A DNA stretch of 64,000 nt from CAWCAW01 sp963793645. GTDB taxonomy: Bacteria > Actinomycetota > Acidimicrobiia > Acidimicrobiales > UBA8190. This document shows positions 27,150 through 37,000 of the stretch, one piece after another. The notes below the pieces were generated by a model. The model was not told the DNA's origin and made no database searches. It saw only the letters and a list, made by a program, of their open reading frames with translations. The stretch lies in NCBI GenBank assembly GCA_963793645.1, contig CAWCAW010000003.1, positions 310,001-374,000 on the forward strand, written 5' to 3'. The first letter of the stretch is position 1, and the number at the start of each line of letters is the position of its first letter. A program made the translations under genes and the position numbers.

Positions 27150-30100
27150 TTACCGGCGGCCCAGGAGCCACGTCGTGGCCCGGTCCACGGTGCGAGCCGC
27201 GCCGTCGAGTGCCCCTCGTCCTGCCTCGGACACCTTGGCAGTGTTAGGAGTCATCCGGCTCGAGTGCCGGCCCCGACGGTTCCGACGTAGCTGTGTCGGG
27301 TTGAGCCAGGCGAGCTGAAGGATCAACCGTCTTGGCGCGTCGACGAGGAACAGCATGGCCAGACCGAGGAGGAACAGCCCTCCGCCGACGACTCCGACCA
27401 TCCGCACGCCGGCTCCCAGACCCGTGAAGGACAGGCTGCTGGCCGGTGCCGTGACCGCTGCCGCCGTCGTCGTCGTGGACTTCGCCGTCGTGGTGGCGAC
27501 CACCACCGGGATGGTCGTCTGAGAGCCGCCGCCAAGGACCGCTATCACAGGGTTGATGGCAGATCCCGACGGTGTGGCCATGGATAGTCCCGTTGGGTTG
27601 GCGTTGTTGGGGTACGCGGTGCAGCCCAGCGCCAAGGGATTCCCCGAAACCGTCAGGGTCAGGCTGGCACTGGCTGCCTCCTCAACAGTGATGGCGCCGC
27701 TCGTCGCTGTGAAGGGGCCGATCGTGGCGCCAGGGCTTGGCAGGGTGAGGGTGATGCCGTCGGCTGGTATCGGCGAGGAAAGAGGCTCGCTGAAGGTGAC
27801 CGTGCTTCCCGCCAAGGTGGCCGGCGTGGCGCCCGCGAGCAATACCGAGGTTTGAGCGGATCCGGCAAGGGCCGTGTTCCCGAGTGCAAGGGCCGCCGTG
27901 GCCAGCGCCGACGGCACATTCGCGATGGTCTGGTAGTCCGTGAGATTGAACGTGTCGCCTGCTGCGATGGTGCTGCCGCTTGTGGGGGTGATGGTGGCCG
28001 ACGTCGTCACACCGTTGAGTATCACGTTGCCAACCGGCGTGCCTGGGCAGTACAGCTCGTACGCCCCGGTGAGCATCACGTTGCCGGTGGGGATCGACGT
28101 CGTCGTAGTGCTCGAGGTCGTCGGCGCGGTGGTCGGCGTGCTTGACGTCGTCGGCGTCGTCGATGTCGTCGGCGCGGTGGTCGGTGTGGTCGTCGGTGGG
28201 GGCGTTCCGGCCTCGGAGGCGATCACGGGGTTGATAGGCGACCCCGACGGTGTGCCCGTGACGATTCCCGTCGCGTTGGCGTTGTTTGGGTACGCGGTAC
28301 AGGACAACGCCAACGGATTCCCCGAAACCTCAAGGGTAAGGCTGGCGCTGCCTGCCTCTTCAACGGTGATGGCGCTGCCCGACGCCGTGAAGGGCCCGAG
28401 CGTGGTGGCCGGGCTTGGGAGGGTGAGGGTGATGCCGTCGGCGGGTATCGGCGAGGACAGAGGCACGCTGAACGTAATGGTGCTTCCCGCCAAGGTGGCC
28501 GGCGTGGCGCCAGCGAGCAATACCGAGGTCTGAGCGGATCCGGCGAGAGCCGTGTTCCCGAGTGCCAGTGCCGCCTGGGCCAGCGCCGCCGGCACATTGG
28601 CGATGGTCTGGTAGTTCGTGAGGTTGAACGTGTCGCCCGCGCCGAGAGTGCTACCACTCGTCGGCGTGATGGTGGCCGACGTCGTCACACCATTCAGCAC
28701 CACGTTGCCCACGGGTGTGCCCGGGCAAAACAGTTCGTACGCACCGGTAAGGGTCGACCCCGGTGTCGTGGTCGTCGGCGTCGACGAGGTCGTCGGCGTC
28801 GACGAGGTCGTCGGCGTCGTGGAAGTGGTCGGGGAGGTCGTCGTTGTGGTCGTCCCGCCGGATGAGGCGATCACGGGGTCGATGGGCGACCCTGAGGGAG
28901 TCAGGGTGGTTTCGCCCGTGGGGACGGAGTCGTTGGCGAATGCGCTGCAGGTGATCGGGAGACTGGAGCCGGGCGCGATGTCAATGGTCAACGTCGTGCT
29001 GGTGTCCTCCTCGATGGTGATGGCACCACCCGTCGATGTAAAGGGTCCGACGGTGCCGGGGGGGCTCGGCAACTCAAGACTGAGGCCGCTGTCTGGCACA
29101 GGATCGGGGATGGGCACGCTGAAGGTGATGTCGCCACCGGACATGGTGGCCGGTGTAGCCCCTGTGACGTCGAGCTGGGTTGTGGCAGATCCATTAAGGG
29201 AGCTACCGATCGACGCCGCAAGCGAGGCTAGGGCGGCGGGGAAACTGGCGTCGGTCTGATAGTTCGTGACGTTGAAGGTGCCATCCGAGTTAGTCGTAAT
29301 CGTCGCTGATGTGGTGACGTCGTTGAGCGAGATGTTGCCCACCGGTGTGCCCGCGCAATACAGCTCATACGCACCAGTAAGGGGCGTTCCCGGTGTCGTC
29401 GTGGTGGGCGTAGACGATGTCGTCGGCGGGGAGGATGTCGGAGGAGTCGTCGTCGTCGTCGTTCCACCCGAAGTCGCGATCACGGGATCAATCGCGCTCC
29501 CCGTCGGTGAGCTCGTGGTGATGCCTGTCGGCGCCGAGTTGTTCGGGTAGGCGCTGCAGGTGAGGGCCAGGGGGCTCCCCGACACCAGCAACGTGAGGCT
29601 GGCGCTGGAGTCCTCATCAACGGTGATGGTGCCGCCCGTCGACGTGAAGGGCCCCAGCGTGCCGGCCGGACTGGGCAGGTCGAGGGTAATACCGCTGGCC
29701 GGGACCGGGCTTGGGATGGGCACGCTGAAGCTGATGGTGCCGCTGGTCAAGGTGGCCGGCGTAGCACCGGACACGTCCAGTTGGGTGGTGGCCGACCCGG
29801 CCAGGGCCGTGTTGCCAAGCGCCGCCGCAGCGGTGGCCAATGCCGCAGGGATGTTCGCGATCGTCTGGTAGTTCGTGACGTTGAAGGTGCCGTCCGAATT
29901 GGGCGTGATCGTCGCCGACGTCGTGACGTCGTTCAGCACGACGTTACCCACCGGCGTACCCGGGCAGTAAAGCTCGTACGCACCCGTAAGAGGCGACCCG
30001 GGTGTCGTGGTTGTCGAACTCGGCGTCGTTGTCGCCGTTGTCGTGGGCGGCGTAGTGGTCGGGGACGTTGTGGTGGGCGGCGTGGTCGTCGGAGTTGTCG

Positions 30101-30920
30101 TCGTAACCGGCGTGGTCGTCGGAGTTGTCGTGGTAACCGGCGTCGTGGTCGGGGTTGTCGAGGTCGGCGGTGTCGTGGTTGGTGTCGTGCTCGCCGGGGT
30201 GGTGGTCGACGTCGGCAGGGTCTCGCTGCCGAAGAGAACGGTGCCGATGGCCCGGTCGTTGGCGGTGTCGCCGATGGCGAGCACGCAGTCGTCGCCGGCT
30301 AGCACCTGCGCAGGGGTGGGAGGACACGGGTAGCTGGCCGCGTCGGTGGCGGGATCACCGGAGGTGCTGCAATCCGGAATCGTCGAGGTCGTGGTCGGCG
30401 AGGTCGTACTGGCCTCGGAGCAGGTGGGGGGGAACCCCGTAACAGGCGGCCCGGTGACGCCGGTTACGAGCGTCTGGGACCCATCGAGGTCACCCGAGGT
30501 TTTCTTCGAGCTCGACACCGCTACGAGAAAGAGCTTCGTGCAGCTGACCGGTATGTACTCACCGAGGAATGAGATCACCGGCTGGCTGGGCTCGTCATTG
30601 CACTCGACGATGGAGGCGGTCGCTCCCGGAGTGAACCCGGTACCGGCAACCGTCACGACATCGCCACTGGCGAGGCCCTGGCAGATCGGGTCGAGCACGT
30701 TTGCGTTGTTGCATGACGCGCCAGAGGCGGTGACACTGAACGAAAGCGTGGTGCCGGGAGTGCTGACTGTCGACGCGTAGACAGAACTCCCGAGAAGTCC
30801 CCCGCCAGCCACTGCGATGAGCACCCCAAGGGCAGCTATGACGTTCGGTATCGACCTCCGCCTTGCAACCACATCTCCCCCGTTCTTTTTGGCCTCGAGA
30901 ACCGGGATCTCCCCGCCCAT
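27150..30920 (-). CDS. repeat-built Thr/Pro-rich surface protein with LSFTG-like sorting signal
   Basis: A 1,256-residue secreted protein. After basic RRRS comes a hydrophobic signal or anchor (NVIAALGVLIAVAGGGLLG), a Cys-containing N-domain, a long Thr-Pro linker, then four modules of about 170 residues each beginning LTGAYELYCPGTPVGN and separated by Thr-rich linkers. Near residue 1160 an LSFTG motif is followed by a hydrophobic helix and Arg-Arg, like a cell-wall sorting signal, but about 65 further residues follow. A sortase gene is divergent beside it, so it is a likely substrate. The ATG at 30920 lacks a ribosome-binding site; GTG 30872 behind GGGGGAG is an alternative. Function (adhesin, envelope or stalk) is unknown. 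Confidence 0.8.
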   Translation of the reverse strand: MGGEIPVLEAKKNGGDVVARRRSIPNVIAALGVLIAVAGGGLLGSSVYASTVSTPGTTLSFSVTASGASCNNANVLDPICQGLASGDVVTVAGTGFTPGATASIVECNDEPSQPVISFLGEYIPVSCTKLFLVAVSSSKKTSGDLDGSQTLVTGVTGPPVTGFPPTCSEASTTSPTTTSTIPDCSTSGDPATDAASYPCPPTPAQVLAGDDCVLAIGDTANDRAIGTVLFGSETLPTSTTTPASTTPTTTPPTSTTPTTTPVTTTTPTTTPVTTTTPTTTPPTTTSPTTTPPTTTATTTPSSTTTTPGSPLTGAYELYCPGTPVGNVVLNDVTTSATITPNSDGTFNVTNYQTIANIPAALATAAAALGNTALAGSATTQLDVSGATPATLTSGTISFSVPIPSPVPASGITLDLPSPAGTLGPFTSTGGTITVDEDSSASLTLLVSGSPLALTCSAYPNNSAPTGITTSSPTGSAIDPVIATSGGTTTTTTPPTSSPPTTSSTPTTTTPGTPLTGAYELYCAGTPVGNISLNDVTTSATITTNSDGTFNVTNYQTDASFPAALASLAASIGSSLNGSATTQLDVTGATPATMSGGDITFSVPIPDPVPDSGLSLELPSPPGTVGPFTSTGGAITIEEDTSTTLTIDIAPGSSLPITCSAFANDSVPTGETTLTPSGSPIDPVIASSGGTTTTTTSPTTSTTPTTSSTPTTSSTPTTTTPGSTLTGAYELFCPGTPVGNVVLNGVTTSATITPTSGSTLGAGDTFNLTNYQTIANVPAALAQAALALGNTALAGSAQTSVLLAGATPATLAGSTITFSVPLSSPIPADGITLTLPSPATTLGPFTASGSAITVEEAGSASLTLEVSGNPLALSCTAYPNNANATGIVTGTPSGSPINPVIASEAGTPPPTTTPTTAPTTSTTPTTSSTPTTAPTTSSTTTTSIPTGNVMLTGAYELYCPGTPVGNVILNGVTTSATITPTSGSTIAAGDTFNLTDYQTIANVPSALATAALALGNTALAGSAQTSVLLAGATPATLAGSTVTFSEPLSSPIPADGITLTLPSPGATIGPFTATSGAITVEEAASASLTLTVSGNPLALGCTAYPNNANPTGLSMATPSGSAINPVIAVLGGGSQTTIPVVVATTTAKSTTTTAAAVTAPASSLSFTGLGAGVRMVGVVGGGLFLLGLAMLFLVDAPRRLILQLAWLNPTQLRRNRRGRHSSRMTPNTAKVSEAGRGALDGAARTVDRATTWLLGRR
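27540..29990 (-). repeat. four tandem LTGAYELYC modules
   Basis: Four protein modules encoded in tandem, starting near 29985, 29370, 28740 and 28060 on the minus strand. Each has the opening LTGAYELYCxGTPVGN, a TSATI strand, an NYQT segment, a PATL/PATM segment and a final SAYPNN/TAYPNN-like turn. Modules 3 and 4 are closest to each other (both carry SGSTxxAGDTFNLT and QTSVLLAGATPATLAGST), so the array grew by recent duplication. Linkers are rich in Thr, Pro and Ser. Confidence 0.85.
30000..30230 (-). repeat. Thr-Pro low-complexity linker
   Basis: Degenerate short repeats coding for TTTP/TTPTTTP units, upstream of the first module of the surface protein. Such tracts are typical extended, often O-glycosylated wall-spanning linkers in actinobacterial surface proteins. 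Confidence 0.75.
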
Positions 30921-31130
30921 CTGTCGCTGCGCGCTTCGCGACGCAGGGAGGCCCCGCAGCCATGTCCGTTCCTGACGATAGGACTGGGGACCAGGGCGTC
31001 ACATCATCACGATTGGGTAATTCGCACCCACAACGAACGCCCAACGAGGCCCGCCCCTAAAGGAGACCTCCGAGATCTCGGTGACCATCCGTGACGAACG
31101 TACGGCGCCATGGCGTCGTAATCTCTAGTC

Positions 31131-32108
31131 GTGGGGGGTGCCCGGATTGTCAGGCGAGCGGCTCTCGTCTGCCTGGCGTTGGGCGCGCTGCTCCTGTCTT
31201 TCGTGGCCTACCAGCTGTGGGGAACGGCGCTCTACGAGCACCACGCTCAGGCCGTGCTGACCCAGGAGCTCACCACGCACCTCGGGGTAAAGCCCGAGAC
31301 CGGCCCCGAAGCGCAATCGGCTGCCAAGCTCCCGACAGGCCCGGCCCTCCGGACCCTCTTGAGCCAAACGGCGCCGACAGCGGCGGCACCTGCCCTCAAC
31401 CAGCCCATCGGGTTCATGTCGATCCCGCGCATCGGCATGACTGACGACGCCATCATCGAGGGTGCCGGCGAAGCACAGCTCCAGCAGGGACCGGGGCATT
31501 ACGCGGGTACCTCGCTGCCAGGTGAGGCCGGTAATGCCGCCATCGCCGGTCACCGGACCACGTACGCCCATCCCTTCTACAACCTCAACCTGATGCAACC
31601 CGGTGACCTGGTCTACATCCAGACCGCCCAAGGGCTCTTCGCATACGAGGTCTCCTACAGCAAGATCGTCCCCCCATCCGACGTCAGCGTGCTCGACCCC
31701 TCTACGCTGCCCGAGCTTACGCTGACGACCTGCAATCCTCGCTACAGCGCGACGACGCGCCTCGTCGTGGTGGCCTTGTTGAAAACGAGCGTGACGTCGT
31801 CCAGCTTCACGTCCACGACGACCGCCACGACCACGCCCGGCAAAGAGGCTGATCTTCCCACCGCCCTGGCAGGAGGCGATGGCGGAATCGGCGGAATCGG
31901 CGGAATCAGCACAATCGGACAGGTGAAACTGGCCCTGTTGTGGGGAGCCCTGACGGCGGTGGCCCTGTGGCTGGCCGTCTTGGGCTGGCGCCGGATCGTT
32001 CGCCGACCCTGGGCATGGTCCGTGCTCGGCGTGGGGCTGCCGGTAGCGGTGGTGCTCCTGCTGGTGTGCTTCCAGCACGTCAGCTTGGCGCTGCCCGAGA
32101 CATTCTGA
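31131..32108 (+). CDS. sortase (class E/D-like)
   Basis: A membrane-anchored cysteine transpeptidase of 325 residues. An N-terminal transmembrane helix is followed by the sortase barrel with AGHRTTYAHPF (catalytic His near 139), LTLTTCNPRYS (catalytic Cys near 201) and Arg near 210 in ATTRLVVVA. The TLTTC-x-P form is that of class D/E enzymes. A Thr-rich linker and two C-terminal hydrophobic segments follow, a less common layout. It is divergent from the LSFTG-bearing surface protein, which is its probable substrate. Start GTG 31131; a GTG at 31138 is out of this frame. Confidence 0.9.
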   Translation: MGGARIVRRAALVCLALGALLLSFVAYQLWGTALYEHHAQAVLTQELTTHLGVKPETGPEAQSAAKLPTGPALRTLLSQTAPTAAAPALNQPIGFMSIPRIGMTDDAIIEGAGEAQLQQGPGHYAGTSLPGEAGNAAIAGHRTTYAHPFYNLNLMQPGDLVYIQTAQGLFAYEVSYSKIVPPSDVSVLDPSTLPELTLTTCNPRYSATTRLVVVALLKTSVTSSSFTSTTTATTTPGKEADLPTALAGGDGGIGGIGGISTIGQVKLALLWGALTAVALWLAVLGWRRIVRRPWAWSVLGVGLPVAVVLLLVCFQHVSLALPETF

Positions 32109-32310
32109 AACTCGCTCACCGTCACTCGACCGCCATTGTTCGTCAAGGGATTTCTCTCGTCAGAATTTGCTCGCTGACGTCAATGACCACGCCCCGTCGT
32201 CTCGTCGAAGTCGGGTCTCGGTCCCCCGTGGCCGTCCGTGATCGACCCAGAAACGCTCTAAAATACCTGCTCACGAACTTTTCAATTGCATAAGACAAAA
32301 CAGTTGGCCA

Positions 32311-33870
32311 ATGATCCGACAACCGGGTAGGTTGGTGAGCGAACGCCACGCTCCGTGGTGTGGGGGCAGGGGGGTGCTGCGGGTGCTGCCGGGGCGCGCA
32401 GAAGTACACGCCGAAGAAACGGCGTTCGTAGAGCGCAAGGGACCTGGCGCGCGCCAGGGGCGCCTGGCGGTCACTGCCGTCGATGAAATGGACTCGACGT
32501 CGCCGGTCGTCGGCGACGTCGTCAGCTCCGAGTCTTCGTCCCGCCACGTCCTTTCGGGCTTGATGTTGGAGCGTCGCACGTGGAGCTCAGCCCCGGGAAG
32601 CCAGCTGGTTGCCTGCGTGGACATCCAACCCGCACCCGGCTCAGGCGCAGACACGGTCCGTCCCGACGTCTTGTGGGGACTCGCCATCCGAAGAATGGAA
32701 CGTTGCGTTCGGCCCGGAGACAGGATCTGCATGCTGGGCGGCTCGCGCGTCGGCCTGTGGCTCGGCAACGGTGCCGACCGTGTGGCGCCGAGTTCGTTGG
32801 GTAAGCGGGTGGCTCGAGCGCTGGGCGACCACCTCGCCATCGGGGCGACGGGGCTCGACCTGCTCGTCACCATCGGCATCGGCACCGGTTCGACTGACGT
32901 CGAACCAGACGAACTCATGTCGGCAGCCATGGCGGGCATGCGTTCGACGCACAGCCGGGCCCAAAACGGCGATGGCGGATTTGAGCCATTCCTTGCCGTG
33001 ACCCACGTACCTAATGACGCCACCGAGCCCGGCGGAGGATTGTGCCGGCGAGTGGTTGTCCCCATGGACGACGACACCGAAGTCCCCGCCGAAGAACTCG
33101 TCCGGGCACCTCGATTGCAGGGAATCGTCGACCAGAGCGTGGCCATCACGGCCGCGTTGGGAGGTACGCCGCTGCGCCTGCTCATCGTCGACCCCGATGC
33201 CAACCTGCACGACGAAGCCCTTCCCGGCGTCGACGCGGTCGGGAACATCGCCCGTCGCCTCGGCGCATGGCCGATCGTGTGCCCACCAGGAGACCCCGAG
33301 TCGGCCCTTTTGAACGTCTACGTGACCCAGCCCGACGCCGTCGTGATCATCTTGCAACCGCAACCACCCCGGCGGGCCCGGAGTTCGGAGACGACCCAAC
33401 CCTGGGAGCGGCCCGCCCATCTGGCGCGGGTCCTGCGTGAAGCCGGCGTCCCTGTTATCGCCGTAAGCCTGGGGGCGAGTGCCGCTGCCTTGGCGGTATG
33501 CGTGGAGCAGGGGGCAGCGGGACTGTTTCATCCCGAACAGCTGGCCCAAGAGCTCGCACATCTTGCCTCGTCGGGCACCAAAGCGACCAATGGGAACTCG
33601 ACCAACGGGCACGACGAGACCCAAAGATCACCTGGTCAGCTGCCGGGACCGTATGACGCCCTGGTCCATCTGACCCCAAGTGAGCGTCGAGTCCTCTTCT
33701 ATTTGATGGAGGGACGCTCCGCGTCGGAGATAGCCACCACGCTGGTCGTGTCTCTGACAACAGTGCGCTCGCATATCCGCTCGATCCTGCGCAAGTTGAA
33801 TGTCAATTCACAACTGGCGGCGGTCGCCTTGGCCTTCGGAACCTTGTCCGTCGATCCATCTGTCAGCTGA
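32311..33870 (+). CDS. LuxR-type regulator with degenerate GGDEF-like domain
   Basis: A 519-residue regulator. Residues about 120-215 follow the GGDEF-domain pattern (RRMERCVRPGDRICMLGG, then LLVTIGIGTG and DELMSAA), but the active-site GGDEF is replaced by GGSRVG, so cyclase activity is not expected. Residues about 285-430 have a receiver-like arrangement beginning LRLLIVDPDA, without a clear phospho-Asp context. The C-terminus (about 455-515) is a LuxR helix-turn-helix: LTPSERRVLFYLMEGRSASEIA and VSLTTVRSHIRSILRKLNV, quoted in part. An ATG at 32488 is an alternative start. Position suggests control of the sortase or MMPL genes. Confidence 0.78.
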   Translation: MIRQPGRLVSERHAPWCGGRGVLRVLPGRAEVHAEETAFVERKGPGARQGRLAVTAVDEMDSTSPVVGDVVSSESSSRHVLSGLMLERRTWSSAPGSQLVACVDIQPAPGSGADTVRPDVLWGLAIRRMERCVRPGDRICMLGGSRVGLWLGNGADRVAPSSLGKRVARALGDHLAIGATGLDLLVTIGIGTGSTDVEPDELMSAAMAGMRSTHSRAQNGDGGFEPFLAVTHVPNDATEPGGGLCRRVVVPMDDDTEVPAEELVRAPRLQGIVDQSVAITAALGGTPLRLLIVDPDANLHDEALPGVDAVGNIARRLGAWPIVCPPGDPESALLNVYVTQPDAVVIILQPQPPRRARSSETTQPWERPAHLARVLREAGVPVIAVSLGASAAALAVCVEQGAAGLFHPEQLAQELAHLASSGTKATNGNSTNGHDETQRSPGQLPGPYDALVHLTPSERRVLFYLMEGRSASEIATTLVVSLTTVRSHIRSILRKLNVNSQLAAVALAFGTLSVDPSVS

Positions 33871-34015
33871 AACACAGGTGCGCGCCACAGGGTTGAGCAT
33901 CCGCGCGATGACCATGGGCCCGCGCACCATCACATTTGAATACTCATTGTGCTGGCCAACCTGAGCCGAATACACTCGTTCGGGCAGGTCGCGGTACGCG
34001 GAATGCGGGGGGATT

Positions 34016-37000
34016 GTGCGACGGTACTGGGAGTGGCTGGGGCTCAACCTCGGCAAGCGGGCCGGCACGGTTGGAGTTGTCGGGCTTCTGGTAACCGTCG
34101 CGCTGGGATTCGGGATCACCACCCTTCACTTCACCACGAGTAACGCGGACTACCTCAACAAGACAGATCCTGCCTACGTCGACAACCTCCGCTATGCAGG
34201 TGACTTCGGTGGCGACCCCATGGCCACGGTGTTCACGATGAAGCCGGGAACAACGATCGACGACCTCTTCACCCCGACCAATCAGCGGTTGTTCAGGTCG
34301 CTCGACTCCCGGTTGAAGCAAGACCACTGGGTCTACTCGGAGATCTCTCCGCTCGACGCTCTTTCGTTGTCCAGCTCGCTACTCTCGAGTCCCACCGGGA
34401 ACCCCTTTGACACCGCGGCCGGTCAGGACCTCGGCCACACCTTGGGCGAAGACCCCAAGCCAAGTGGCATAGCTGCTCGGGAGAAGTATCTCGGCGCCTC
34501 GTTGGATGCCCTGAAGAAGATCCCTCTCGACCAACAGCAGCTGTCGAACCCGGCATGGGTGAAATTCTTGGCGCACGAGACGACCGGTTCGATTCGTATC
34601 CCCCTGCAGGCGGTCCTCCCCAACAACGGCCACGCGTTGTTCGCTATCTTCCTGCAGCCCAACTTGAACATCAACCAAGAGTCAGCGGCGGCGCAGACCG
34701 TCCTCGACATCATGGGGAGCGCACACTTCCAGAACGCCACCACCATCACCACGGGCGTTCCCGCCGTCCTCAAGGTCATCAACAGCTACCTGCGTGGTGG
34801 AATCCTCGTGCTCGGCGGAATCGCCGCCGCTGTGATGACGCTGATCTTGCTGCTGACCTTTAGGGTGCGCTGGAGACTGCTGCCATTCGTCATCGTGGCC
34901 ATCGGCCTGGTCTGGGGGTTTGGCCTCGTCGGGTATTTCGGCGTCCCGCTGACACTGGCCACCATCGCCGCCTTACCCGTGCTCATGGGTGTGGGCATGG
35001 ATTACGCCATCCAGATGCATTCGCGCATCGAGGAGGAGGTCGTCCTCGATCGGGCCCCGCACCCCGTGCAAAGTGCAGCGCGCGGTCTCGGGCCGGCACT
35101 ACTCGTCGTCACTCTCGATGCCGTGTTCGCCTTCGCCGGTATGTGGTTCGCCAAGGTTCCCGATGTTCGCAAGCTCGGGTCGCTACTCATCATCGGCATC
35201 GTGGCGGTGTGCGTGTGCAGCATCATCGCCACCCTGGCTGTCCTTGGCATCCGCGAGTACAAGTCCCCCACCAAGGCCAAGGATTTCAGCAAGGGGTTTT
35301 TGAGCCGGTTGACGGTTCGCCTCGGGAGCCTCAGCCCGAAGGTGGCGGTGCCCGCGGCGTTTTTGGCTCTCCTCGTGTTCTTCGCCGGCATCGCCGTGGA
35401 GGGCAAGCTCCAACTGCAGACGAACCCCATCCAATGGCTGAACCCCAACTCGCAAGCCATCAAGAACGTCGTCCAGCTCAAAAACGACAGCGGGTCCGAT
35501 CAGCAACTCGGCGCCTTGGTGACCACCACGCAGCCGTGGAGCCAAAAGACCGTGGACTGGGTGTCCACGATGTCCAGATCGCTGTTGGCCAAGTACCCCA
35601 ACGTGCTCTATCAGCCCACCGGAGCCGTAAACACCCTGGACGAGATCTTGACGGTCCCCGGATCCGATTTCGTCGAGCCCACCGGAACCGAGGTGGCCCA
35701 GACATATGCCAAGTTGTCTCCTGCCATCCAACGGACCATGGCGACCGACGGGGGCCACGACCTGAACATCTTGTTCCGGGTACGCGTCGACACGCTGTCG
35801 TCGCTTGTGCCAGTCGTCAATACCCTCGAGCACGAGCATCCACCGCCGGGGATCACTGTCGCACCGGGAGGCATCTCTATCGTCGGAGTAGGCCTGCTTC
35901 AGAATCTGGCCGCAGCCAGGACGTTGCTCACGTACCTGGCGTTGTTGTTCGTCGGCGTGTGGCTGGCCGTACGGCTGCGCAGCATCGTCCGGTCGCTGTT
36001 GTCGTTGGTGCCCGTGCTCATCGCCGTGGGGGCGGTGTCGCTTTTGGCGGTGGCGTTCAACATCAAGCTCAGTCCGCTGACTGCCGTGGCAGGGCCATTG
36101 GTGGTTGCTGTCTGTACCGAGTTCACCTCGCTGATGCTGTTGCGTTTCATTGAAGAGCGAAACCGCGGCTACCCGCCTCGCCAAGCCATGGAGGTGACCG
36201 CGAGCCGCACCGGCCGAGCGTTCATGGTCTCCGGAATGACGGCCTTCGCCGGCGTGGCCGTGGTGGCCACTTCACCCATGCCGTTGCTCGGTGACTTCGG
36301 CATCATCGTGGCCCTCAACGTCGGTGTCGCTCTGCTGAGTGCGCTGGTGATTCTGCCGCCGATTTTGGTCTGGGCCGACGACGACAAGCGCCAGTGGGTG
36401 TCGCGCGGGATGCTCCGCCCGATTCCCGAGCCGATCGAGTTCGCCACCGCGGCTGCCTACCCGACGCCGGCACGCGCGTTCACGCCCGAGCCCGTCTCCG
36501 TCATGCAAGGCGCGCCTTCGGGGGCGCCGGTTCCAGAGCCGGTCCTGGTGTCGTCATCCGCGTGGCAATCAGCCCCGCCTCCGACGGTCGGATGGACGCC
36601 TGAACCCGTCACCATCGAAACGCCCACAACAAAACGGCGCCCATGGGGCAAGGTTGCCGTGGTACCGGTACCGGAACCAGTTTCCGCCGCTATGCCAGTG
36701 GCGCCTGCCCCGCTGAGGCTGCCCGATCTCGCCCCTCCGATGCCTGCCGTCGCGGCTGTTGGTCCTGCAGAGGCGGCTCCTCTTTCTGTGGCAGGTGCCC
36801 CCGCTCCTCTTTTTGTGGCGGGTGCCCCCGCTGCGGCTGCCCCTCCCCCGAGTTCGCCTCCCCTGGCTGGGCCTCCCCCGGTTGAGCCTCCAGTGGCGGC
36901 ACAGTTGGGGCCCGACGCCGTTCGAGCTGAAGAACCCAAGGTCAAACGGCGTTTTTGGTCGAGAGCTCCTGAGCCCGTTTTGGCCGACGGGCCGGCCCCG

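Noticed and set aside
29781..30302. Arg/Gly-rich frame opposite the Thr/Pro linker
   Set aside because: Produced by the reverse of the repetitive Thr-Pro codons.
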